Shown piece by piece: positions 1 to 5,414 of a stretch of 5,414 bases of DNA (position 1 is its first letter; the number at the start of each line of letters is the position of its first letter). Under the pieces are notes generated by a model. The model made no database searches, was not told the origin of the DNA, and saw nothing but the letters and a program-made list of their open reading frames with translations. The stretch lies in contig JAFAPL010000797.1 of NCBI GenBank assembly GCA_019247135.1, forward strand, positions 1-5,414, read 5' to 3'. This stretch comes from Chloroflexota bacterium. GTDB taxonomy: Bacteria; Chloroflexota; UBA6077; CF-72. A program made the translations under genes and the position numbers.

Positions 1-317
1 TACGTGGAGAAGTACTCGAGGTCTTCAAGAGCAGCGGCACCACCGCAGGCAGTGCACCGCAGCCGCATGCCGGGCAGATAGGCGACGACCGCCGCGTCCG
101 GTGCGTTGGCACGATATGCGAAAAAGGAAGGTCGCTCGACCAGCGTCCGCGGGCTGCCCACAAAGTGGTCGCGAGCACCGAGAAGGCGTCCGACGAGACG
201 CGCGCACATCACGCAGCGCACATCCCCGCGTACCCAATCGCGCCGGGTGCGCCGCGTGTTCTTGTGTGCGTCTCGATGTTGGCAACTGAATCGCTGTACG
301 TTGTTGCACTGACGCAT
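1..317 (-). CDS. Partial Cys4 (two CxxC) putative zinc-binding protein, 3' end outside window
   Basis: I do not recognise this gene. An open minus-strand frame runs from an ATG at 317 to the window edge, giving 105 complete codons without a stop. It carries two CxxC pairs, RCVMCAR (C35, C38) and RCTACGG (C88, C91). Four cysteines in this arrangement suggest a structural zinc site such as a split zinc ribbon; that is inference, and no enzymatic motif is visible. The segment between the pairs (about 40-85) reads like folded protein, for example LVERPSFFAYRANAPDAAV, and third positions are mostly G or C, supporting this frame over the overlapping ones. The first 28 residues are Arg-rich and less protein-like, so the true start could be internal. 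A purine-rich GGCGGGG lies about 8 nt before the ATG, and an in-frame GTG three codons upstream is an alternative. It lies downstream of the E1-like endoglucanase on the same strand, 110 bp away, with a possible terminator-like palindrome between them, so co-transcription is uncertain. Confidence 0.5.
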   Translation of the reverse strand, partial: MRQCNNVQRFSCQHRDAHKNTRRTRRDWVRGDVRCVMCARLVGRLLGARDHFVGSPRTLVERPSFFAYRANAPDAAVVAYLPGMRLRCTACGGAAALEDLEYFST

Positions 318-403
318 GTCTGTCACCCCCGCCTCAAAGTCGAATCTGACCTGGCAGGAGCGTAGCTATGCAGACGCGATCGAGACCTTGACGAATACGG
401 TGT

Positions 404-436
404 GCGCCTGAACGGAACCTGTACAGGTTACGGCGC
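404..436. repeat. Perfect 14-bp palindrome inside a broken outer stem at the endoglucanase stop codon
   Basis: AACCTGTACAGGTT at 416-429 is an exact inverted repeat and overlaps the TAA stop (428-430) of the minus-strand endoglucanase. It is flanked by GCGCC (404-408) and GGCGC (432-436), so the transcript could form a two-part hairpin with an asymmetric internal loop (7 nt against 2 nt). No T-tract follows in the minus direction, so it is not a canonical intrinsic terminator. With no central spacer it could equally be an operator for a dimeric regulator of the downstream Cys4 gene. The symmetry is read directly; the role is inferred. Confidence 0.45.
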
Positions 437-1936
437 GCTCGTCACGTAGACTGCGTTGTCCCACGGCTTCCCGGTCTGCTGGAGGTAGCGCTGCTCGTCA
501 GCCTGGCGAGCCTGCCGATGCGCTGGATCGGGATCGTTCGGTCCACCCGCCCCGGCTAGCGCGTGCGACGGGTCCGGATCGAAAGGGCCGCCAACCGCAA
601 ACCCGGCCGCCTGTACGGCAACGGGCGCGGCGGGCTTCGCCAGCGCCGGGGGTTGAAACGCCGCCACGATCGACTGGGCCGACGCGGCGGGCTCAGGAGT
701 GCCGAGTAACGGCCACTGGTAGGCGCTCAGCAAGCTCAGCTTCGCGGAATCAACGGTCGTCCAGTCGTCTTCCAGAATTCCCCCGGTGTCGGAGGAATTC
801 GGATTCCAGCACCAGTAGGTGTAGTCGAAGTTGTTCGCCTGCAGGTACTTGACGAGCATCCGTTGCCAGGTGCCCTCGGCGTCGTTGCCGATCGAGCGCC
901 CACCAAACTCACCAATCAGGACTGGGGCGATTCCGTTCAATTTCAAATATGCCCAGTGGGACTGCCACACGTCCGGCAAGTTGCTGGGGAAACCTGGCGA
1001 GTTGAACCAGGGCTGGGTGTTGACGCCGGGGCCGTAGTCGTGCGCCTCGTAGACCAATTTGTTGGGAACTGACAGCTCCACCGGATACTGGCCTGCTAAC
1101 GCCAGGTTCCCACCCCACCAGTACCAATCGTTGGCCTGATGCTCGATGCCTTCGACGAAGATGAGCCAGTCGGGGTTGGCCTGCAGCACCGCATCGCCGG
1201 CCTTCTCGGCCGCGGCGCGCCAGTCGGTCTGTGGGTTGCCATCACCCCACGTGGCTGAACCGTGCGGCTCGTTGTCGAGGTCTGCCCCAATCACCGTCGG
1301 ATTTCCGCGGTAGCGGTTGGCCAGCATGACCCAATCGTCGATCCACTTTTGCTCGGGCACGTGATCCGTGTACCAGAGAGTCGATTGCGCCTGCGCGTCG
1401 GGCCGATGTCGATCGAGAATGACCTTGAGTCCCCGCTCGCCCGCCCGTTCGATCACCTGGTCCATGATCTGCAACCCGCTCAGTCCTTGCAGGTCCGGAT
1501 TTTTTTGAAAGTCGATGCCATTCGGCATGCTGCTCGGGTCGAACAACTGGTCGCTGTAGGGCAGACGAATAGTGTTGAACCCCGATTGAGCGATCTGGTC
1601 CAGCATGTCGTTGAGGCCGCGGGCCCACAATCCTTGAGGCGCGAACGTTCCGGTCTCGAGTCCAAACCAGTTAACACCCGTGATGTGCACAACGCGGCCG
1701 TCGGCATCGACGATGTTTCCGCCCTCAGTGTTGAGCGGCCCGCTGCCGAGTGGTGGTGCCGGCGCGGCCATGGGCGGGCCACTCGGCGTGTCGGTAGTCG
1801 GCGTGTCAGTGATCCGTGGGTCGGCTTGAACGAGTGACGCCGTCGTCCGAGGCTGTACCTCGAGAAACGGGCGGCTCATCACCAGAGCCAGGCCAGCAAC
1901 GAGTGTGAAGCCGACGAGCCTGCGTACCCTGTGCAT
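428..1936 (-). CDS. Secreted GH5 endoglucanase, Acidothermus E1 (Cel5A)-like
   Basis: This is a retaining beta-1,4-endoglucanase of glycoside hydrolase family 5 (subfamily 1 by resemblance), expected to hydrolyse internal cellulose bonds outside the cell. The start is set at 1936 because GGAGGAAG (1948-1941) lies just upstream; a longer frame from a GTG at 1963 adds nine residues and contains that RBS. The product is 502 aa. Residues 1-20 have RR followed by a hydrophobic stretch (LVGFTLVAGLALVM), a signal peptide or uncleaved anchor with no clear AxA site. Residues 36-68 form a Thr/Pro/Asp linker. The catalytic barrel spans about 70-412: NTIRLPYSD (R124), LDRHRPD (H177), DLDNEPHG with acid/base E223, EAHDYGP (H299, Y301), IGEFGG with nucleophile E343, and YWCWNPNSSDTGGILEDDW. 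The 120-residue spacing of the two glutamates matches E162/E282 of E1 as I recall it. Oddities: no carbohydrate-binding module, all four E1 disulfide cysteines replaced, and a C-terminal tail (about 413-502) with a repeated GGPxDPDPxH. The family call is firm; the exact substrate is inferred. Confidence 0.93.
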   Translation of the reverse strand: MHRVRRLVGFTLVAGLALVMSRPFLEVQPRTTASLVQADPRITDTPTTDTPSGPPMAAPAPPLGSGPLNTEGGNIVDADGRVVHITGVNWFGLETGTFAPQGLWARGLNDMLDQIAQSGFNTIRLPYSDQLFDPSSMPNGIDFQKNPDLQGLSGLQIMDQVIERAGERGLKVILDRHRPDAQAQSTLWYTDHVPEQKWIDDWVMLANRYRGNPTVIGADLDNEPHGSATWGDGNPQTDWRAAAEKAGDAVLQANPDWLIFVEGIEHQANDWYWWGGNLALAGQYPVELSVPNKLVYEAHDYGPGVNTQPWFNSPGFPSNLPDVWQSHWAYLKLNGIAPVLIGEFGGRSIGNDAEGTWQRMLVKYLQANNFDYTYWCWNPNSSDTGGILEDDWTTVDSAKLSLLSAYQWPLLGTPEPAASAQSIVAAFQPPALAKPAAPVAVQAAGFAVGGPFDPDPSHALAGAGGPNDPDPAHRQARQADEQRYLQQTGKPWDNAVYVTSAP

Positions 1937-1940
1937 GTGT

Positions 1941-1948
1941 CTTCCTCC
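1941..1948 (-). promoter_or_regulatory. Shine-Dalgarno deciding the endoglucanase start
   Basis: The minus strand reads GGAGGAAG here. The GGAGG core lies 7 nt before the ATG at 1936, ideal spacing, so the start is 1936 and not the GTG at 1963. It is the strongest ribosome binding site in the window. Confidence 0.8.
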
Positions 1949-2087
1949 AAGTTCCATGACCACCGATTGACCACTGCCTGACGCAATTCATACCCGGCGC
2001 CGGTCACCTATGAGTCATCTGGCGGTCACGCGCGCCGAGTAAAGGAATTTGCAAGCTTTCGGCACCGCGAGCACAGGTCGGTGCACC

Positions 2088-2106
2088 CGTTCAGGATGCG
2101 TTCAGG
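2088..2106. repeat. Two 8-bp direct repeats with 11-bp period (possible response-regulator site)
   Basis: CGTTCAGG occurs at 2088-2095 and again at 2099-2106, start to start 11 bp, one helical turn. A degenerate third copy, GGTCAGG, is at 2121-2127. OmpR/PhoB-family regulators, including PhoP of actinobacteria, bind as head-to-tail dimers to direct repeats at 11-bp period, and GTTCA also starts the Streptomyces PhoP box half-site as I recall it. The following bases do not match that box, so this is a candidate site for some such regulator and not a PhoP call. Confidence 0.35.
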
Positions 2107-2115
2107 CGGCGGGCT

Positions 2116-2136
2116 CGGCTGGTCAGGCCGCAGCCG
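2116..2136 (+). repeat. Inverted repeat upstream of the GH5-TPR gene
   Basis: CGGCTG (2116-2121) and CAGCCG (2131-2136) are exact complements separated by 9 nt. A competing shorter stem, CGGC (2116-2119) with GCCG (2127-2130), shares the left arm. It ends 24 nt before the GTG start, so it could form a hairpin in the leader if transcription starts upstream. The stem is short and no function is shown. Confidence 0.3.
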
Positions 2137-2160
2137 TTTGAGACCGCCCTTACTACGAGG

Positions 2161-3633
2161 GTGCGCATCGGATTGGCGGTCATTCTGGCGTTAGTTGCAG
2201 GTCTGTCGGGCCAGCACCTCAGCGTCGCCGCGGCTTCAACAGATGGCCTGCACGTTGCCGGCAACAGACTGATAGATGATCACGGAGTTCCCGTCAGGCT
2301 GCTCGGCGTAAATCGCTCGGGCACTGAATACGCCTGCATTCGGGGTTGGGGGATTTTCGAAGGTCCCGCAGACTCCGCCTCAGTAACGGCGATGCGTGCC
2401 TGGTACGTGAATGCGGTGCGGATCGGGCTCAACGAAGACTGCTGGTTGGGGATCAATGGAGTACCCGAGCAATTTGCTGGGGCCGCATATCAGCACGCAA
2501 TTGGCGATTATGTCGATGCAGTGACGAGGGCAGGCATGTACGCCATTGTCGACCTGCACTGGAGCGCGCCTGGTCAGGCCGGGGCAACTTCTTTGCGGCC
2601 CATGGCGGATCTCGATCATTCGGTGGACTTCTGGCGCTCAGTCGCAAACACCTTCGCCGACAACCCGAACGTGCTCTTCGACGCATTCAACGAGCCCTTT
2701 GACGTCGGCTGGGATTGCTGGCGCGATGGTTGCGTTTACCCTGGAGGTCCGGATACAGGACCGTGGCACACCGTCGGGATGCAGACACTTGTCGACACGA
2801 TTCGGGCCACCGGAGCGACGCAGCCGATTCTTCTCGGAGGACTGCATTTCTCCAACGACGTCACTGGCTGGGCTGACCATGTGCCCGACGATCCGCGTCA
2901 CCAGCTTGTCGCGTCAGTCCACGTCTATCCGTTCAACCCGTGCGCCGCGCCCGATTGCTGGCAGGATGACATCGCGCCGCTCGCCGCGTCGGTGCCCGTC
3001 GTCGTCGGCGAGGTCGGCCCGGATTGGGCGCCGCCGTACAGTGATGCGATGGCAAACGATCTCATGCGCTGGGCCGACCACCAGGACCTCGGCTACCTGG
3101 CGTGGACGTGGAATACCTGGGGTGGTGGCGACGCCCTCTTGACCAATCACACCGGCCAGACGACGACGTGGGGAAGTGATGTCAGACGTCACCTGACCCA
3201 CCTGGCCGTCCCCCGGCTGGACGTCGTCGAGCAGGCGAACGCCGCCTACGCGGCCGGAGATATCCGACGCGCGGGGGAGCTCTACGATCAGGCTGCCGAA
3301 AGTTCGTCCGATACAGAGTCGCAGGTTGATGCCGCAACCATCACCGGATTGGCGCGCTTTCGAGCCGTGCTCGCGTGGACGCTGATTGGCGACGAAGACC
3401 GCGCGTCGCAGGAACTGCGCTCAATGGCCGCGCGTGATCCGGGCGCTGCCCTGACACGCCTGGCAGCTCAATTCTGGGATGGCTACGGCATGACCGGCAG
3501 TGTTGCGTCTGCCTGCGCACAGCTCGCGCCCGATGTCGACTCTCAGGCTGGGGAAGTGCTGACAAGGCTGCGTTCACTCGGGATGGAACTCCAGCACGAC
3601 CAGCTATGCGTCCTTCCGAGTGCCGAGCGCTGA
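2161..3633 (+). CDS. Secreted GH5 family glycoside hydrolase with C-terminal TPR-like domain
   Basis: This is a second retaining GH5 beta-glycanase, 490 aa, unlike the first gene in sequence. Residues 1-25 are a signal peptide (MRIGLAVILALVAGLSG, then SVAAAS with a probable AxA cleavage near 25). The barrel spans about 28-348: LLGVNRSGTEYACIRGWG, NAVRIGLNEDCW (R87), IVDLHWSAPG (H133), FDAFNEPFD with acid/base E178, SVHVYPFNPC (H254, Y256), VVVGEVG with nucleophile E284, and YLAWTWNTWGGGDALL. Six cysteines in the barrel (59, 94, 186, 191, 261, 266) could form disulfides, as expected for an exported protein. Residues about 352-490 are helical, starting with a TPR-like unit ANAAYAAGDIRRAGELYDQAAE, and end with C452 and C483. 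That domain may bind a partner or cap the enzyme; this is inference. GTG at 2161 is the first usual start after an in-frame stop at 2011. GAGG abuts it with no spacing, so translation may be leaderless or otherwise weak. Substrate could be cellulose, mannan or another beta-glycan. Confidence 0.9.
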   Translation: MRIGLAVILALVAGLSGQHLSVAAASTDGLHVAGNRLIDDHGVPVRLLGVNRSGTEYACIRGWGIFEGPADSASVTAMRAWYVNAVRIGLNEDCWLGINGVPEQFAGAAYQHAIGDYVDAVTRAGMYAIVDLHWSAPGQAGATSLRPMADLDHSVDFWRSVANTFADNPNVLFDAFNEPFDVGWDCWRDGCVYPGGPDTGPWHTVGMQTLVDTIRATGATQPILLGGLHFSNDVTGWADHVPDDPRHQLVASVHVYPFNPCAAPDCWQDDIAPLAASVPVVVGEVGPDWAPPYSDAMANDLMRWADHQDLGYLAWTWNTWGGGDALLTNHTGQTTTWGSDVRRHLTHLAVPRLDVVEQANAAYAAGDIRRAGELYDQAAESSSDTESQVDAATITGLARFRAVLAWTLIGDEDRASQELRSMAARDPGAALTRLAAQFWDGYGMTGSVASACAQLAPDVDSQAGEVLTRLRSLGMELQHDQLCVLPSAER

Positions 3634-3655
3634 TCGCGCGAGCGGTGCTCAATGC

Positions 3656-4945
3656 TCAAAGATACTCGTGCTGGCGCGCCCAGCCTGTCAGCTCCGATCG
3701 AAACTGTGGATGCGCGATCTCAATCAACGCTCGCGCCCGCTCGCGGATACTCTTGCCGTGCAGGAAGGCGAGGCCATATTCAGTGACGATGTACTGCACG
3801 TGTGCCCGCGTCGTGGTGACGCCCGCTCCCTCCAACAGGGTTGGCACGATCCGCGACACCGAACCGCGTTTCGCCGTGGACGGCAGGGCGATGATGGCCT
3901 TGCCACCTGGTGAGAGGGCCGCGCCACGCATGAAGTCCATTTGACCGCCGACACCACTGAAGAACCGTGTTCCGATCGAGTCCGCGCACACTTGCCCCGT
4001 CAGGTCCACCTGGATGGCGGAATTGATCGCGGTCATGCCCGCGTTGCGGCGGATCACCGACGTGTCATTGGTGTAGTCCACCGGGTGCATCTCTACCATC
4101 GGATTGTCGTCGACCCAGTCGTACAAACGTTGGCTGCCCATCAGAAATGTGGCGACGATCTTGCCTGGATGGAGGGTCTTGGCCCGTCCATTGACGACAC
4201 CACTCAGCACAAGATCCAGCAGGCCATCGCTGAACATTTCGGTATGCACGCCGAGGTCGCGTTTGTCCCCCAGGGCGGCTAGCACCGCATTCGGGATGCC
4301 GCCGATCCCGAGTTGCAACGTGACGCCATCCTCGATCAGGCTAGCAACGTGGATGCCGATTTGTCGCTCGACTTCGCCTATTGGCTCCGGGTTGCTGGCG
4401 GGCAGCGGCTCATCAGCGCGGACCAGGAAATCCACTTGACTCAGGTGGAGAAAGCTGTCGCCCAGCGTGCGCGGCATCCGCGGGTTGACCTGGGCGATCA
4501 CCAGCTTGGCGGATTCGGCGGCGGCTTTCGCAGCGTCGACCGAAGTACCAAGCGAGCAGTAGCCGTGGTGGTCCGCTGGGGACACGTGGAGCAAGGCCAC
4601 GTCCAGCGGCAGCGCATCACTCGTGAACAGGTGTGGAATGTCGGAGAGAAAGACTGGCACGAAGTCCGCTCGCCCTTCGTTGACAGCCTGACGGGTATTG
4701 TCAGCGATAAACAGTGCGCGGTGTCGCAGATGACCAGCCATCGTCGGCGCGACGTGCGGCGCCGGGCCGTTGGCGTGCATGTGGACGATCTCAACGTCCA
4801 CGAGCTGATCAGCGCGCGACGTCAGTGCACGTAGCAGGGCATGCGGGGTCGCCGCCGCGCCATGCAGGAACACACGATCGCCCGAGCGAACATGCGCCAG
4901 TGCCTCTTCAGCCGAGAGGTGCGCTGGCGGATGGCGGCGTCGCAT
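3656..4945 (-). CDS. Acetyl-CoA hydrolase/transferase family protein (4-hydroxybutyrate CoA-transferase-like)
   Basis: This cytoplasmic class I CoA-transferase moves CoA between an acyl-CoA donor, commonly acetyl-CoA, and a carboxylic acid through a glutamyl-CoA intermediate. From the ATG at 4945 it is 429 aa, the usual size. The N-terminal half begins LSAEEALAHVRSGDRVFLHG (10-29). The conserved LQLGIGGIPNAV is at 210-221 and the probable catalytic glutamate is E236 in GVHTEMFSDG, close to E238 of the Clostridium aminobutyricum enzyme as I recall it. The C-terminal half has SGVGGQMDFMRGA (330-342) and the family signature TEYGLAFLHGKSIRERARAL (388-407) ending in AHPQFRSEL. An ATG at 5041 would add 32 residues with no family resemblance, so I prefer 4945, although its GGAG lies only 1 nt upstream and neither start has a good RBS. 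It converges on the GH5-TPR gene with 22 bp between the stops and no clear terminator. Substrate (4-hydroxybutyrate, butyrate, propionate, succinate) is undetermined. Confidence 0.92.
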   Translation of the reverse strand: MRRRHPPAHLSAEEALAHVRSGDRVFLHGAAATPHALLRALTSRADQLVDVEIVHMHANGPAPHVAPTMAGHLRHRALFIADNTRQAVNEGRADFVPVFLSDIPHLFTSDALPLDVALLHVSPADHHGYCSLGTSVDAAKAAAESAKLVIAQVNPRMPRTLGDSFLHLSQVDFLVRADEPLPASNPEPIGEVERQIGIHVASLIEDGVTLQLGIGGIPNAVLAALGDKRDLGVHTEMFSDGLLDLVLSGVVNGRAKTLHPGKIVATFLMGSQRLYDWVDDNPMVEMHPVDYTNDTSVIRRNAGMTAINSAIQVDLTGQVCADSIGTRFFSGVGGQMDFMRGAALSPGGKAIIALPSTAKRGSVSRIVPTLLEGAGVTTTRAHVQYIVTEYGLAFLHGKSIRERARALIEIAHPQFRSELTGWARQHEYL

Positions 4946-5154
4946 GCTCCAGTATTGCCCGGTGCCGCTGGGACGACGGATGGCGCTTCCCCCGGCTGAC
5001 CCGTACGCGAGCCGAACGGATGCCGCCTCACACGACGACATACTCGCCGCGCAGTTGGTTCCGCGACCGCGGCTCTGTTGTTCAGCATCCGATCAGGCTC
5101 CTACGTAGCTCCGTCCATGCGAATGCCCAACTGGCCGGCGGATGGTAACTCCGA

Positions 5155-5414
5155 ATGGATGACCGCCTGGGCGTGGCGCTAAAGCCCGCGCTGACTAGAA
5201 TCACTGAATGGCTTGACCCGCTGGCGTACGGTCGCAGCAACGGTCGCGACCTGCGTCTTGATCTGCTCCGCGGATTCGCCGTGCTCGCCATGCTCATCGA
5301 CCATATCGGTGGGCAGTCACCCCTGTACGCGGTGAGCGGGGGTGACCAGTTTTTCACATCGGCTGCCGAAGGCTTTGTCGCAATCTCCGGCTTTCTCGTC
5401 GGCCACGTTTACCG
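5155..5414 (+). CDS. OpgC-like membrane acyltransferase, N-terminal part, 3' end outside window
   Basis: The frame is open from an ATG at 5155 to the right edge (86 full codons); an in-frame TAA at 5146-5148 excludes an earlier start. The protein reads RDLRLDLLRGFAVLAMLIDH (31-50), then IGGQSPLYAVSGGDQFF, then SAAEGFVAISGFLVGHVY. This is the conserved N-terminus of the OpgC family, multi-pass membrane enzymes related to acyltransferase-3. R39 and H50 form the R-x10-H pattern of that clan, and E72 lies in the conserved AAEGF segment. Residues 40-48 begin the first membrane helix and 73-86 the second. In Proteobacteria OpgC succinylates osmoregulated periplasmic glucans; in other phyla the acceptor is unknown, so here it probably acylates some surface glycan or glycolipid. 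Full-length family members are roughly 350-400 aa. No good RBS is seen; a GTG at codon 7 is an alternative. It diverges from the CoA-transferase gene across about 210 bp that show no convincing promoter hexamers, only an 8-bp palindrome CTACGTAG at 5101-5108. Confidence 0.85.
   Translation, partial: MDDRLGVALKPALTRITEWLDPLAYGRSNGRDLRLDLLRGFAVLAMLIDHIGGQSPLYAVSGGDQFFTSAAEGFVAISGFLVGHVY

Larger units (their letters stand above)
1949..2160. promoter_or_regulatory. Divergent control region between two GH5 genes
   Basis: This intergenic stretch must contain the promoters for the minus-strand endoglucanase and the plus-strand GH5-TPR gene. On the minus strand TATGAAT (1992-1986), about 50 nt before the ATG at 1936, resembles a sigma-70 -10 element, but no convincing -35 sits at 17-19 bp. 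For the plus strand no clear hexamers are visible. The region is rich in small repeats: CGGTCAC at 2001-2007 and 2023-2029 (22-bp period), palindromes CCGGCGCCGG (1994-2003) and GGTGCACC (2080-2087), and two CGTTCAGG copies 11 bp apart (separate entry). These fit regulator binding sites, but which regulator cannot be read from the sequence. Confidence 0.5.

Noticed and set aside
25..309. Closed minus-strand frame of 94 codons at the left edge
   Set aside because: Arg/Ser-rich and in a different frame from the two-CxxC frame, which has better composition and continues past the edge.
1500..1506. Run of seven T (A7 on the coding strand) inside the endoglucanase, reading A-AAA-AAT, a possible slippage site
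   Set aside because: The frame on both sides is intact and encodes conserved E1-like sequence, and no functional product in the shifted frame is evident; probably a chance homopolymer.
1262..1837. Long plus-strand open frame (191 codons) opposite the endoglucanase
   Set aside because: It is an antisense shadow of a GC-rich gene; the minus strand carries the full GH5 motif set and this translation shows no recognisable domain.
2546..3142. Plus-strand open frame of 198 codons in another frame within the GH5-TPR gene
   Set aside because: Ser/Arg/Thr-rich, low-complexity translation typical of a shifted frame in high-GC coding DNA; the GH5 frame has all catalytic motifs.
3625..3660. Possible bidirectional terminator in the convergent gap
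   Set aside because: Only short stems (GAGC-GGT-GCTC, GCGC-TGATC-GCGC) and no T-tract on either strand.
4313..4834. Plus-strand open frame of 173 codons opposite the CoA-transferase
   Set aside because: Antisense shadow; the CoA-transferase signatures on the minus strand account for the region.
5078..5108. TTGTTC followed by CTACGT as a promoter for the OpgC gene
   Set aside because: The spacing is acceptable but the second hexamer is a poor -10 and forms part of the CTACGTAG palindrome; not convincing.

Overview
The window is about 60% G+C or higher with GC-rich third codon positions. It comes from a bacterium that secretes polysaccharide-degrading enzymes. Taxonomy is inferred from protein style only. 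The first glycosidase closely resembles the Acidothermus E1 endoglucanase (Actinomycetota). The C-terminal helical domain of the second glycosidase ends in a TG-SVASACAQL ... LCVLP pattern that I associate, from memory, with Chloroflexota TPR proteins. OpgC-type acyltransferases occur in both phyla. I lean weakly to Chloroflexota or a related terrabacterial lineage and cannot settle it from this sequence.

Layout, left to right: (1) the N-terminal 105 codons of an unrecognised Cys4 (two CxxC) protein on the minus strand, running off the left edge; (2) a 110-bp gap holding a perfect 14-bp palindrome at the stop codon of the next gene; (3) a minus-strand secreted or membrane-anchored GH5 endoglucanase of E1 type; (4) a roughly 220-bp divergent intergenic region with helically phased direct repeats; (5) a plus-strand second secreted GH5 enzyme with a TPR-like C-terminal domain; (6) a convergent, minus-strand acetyl-CoA hydrolase/transferase family CoA-transferase, separated from (5) by 22 bp; (7) another divergent gap; (8) the first 86 codons of a plus-strand OpgC-like membrane acyltransferase, running off the right edge.

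The two GH5 genes are unrelated except at fold level but are transcribed divergently from one shared region. The simplest reading is coordinated production of two extracellular beta-glycanases, probably acting on cellulose or a related beta-glucan. The CoA-transferase is an intracellular carboxylic-acid activation enzyme with no evident direct link to the glycosidases. The OpgC-like protein probably acylates a surface glycan or glycolipid. I see no mobile element, RNA gene or CRISPR array. Nothing here amounts to a clearly new system. The most unusual items are the GH5-TPR fusion, the repeat-bearing tail and missing disulfides of the E1-like enzyme, and the repeat-rich shared control region.
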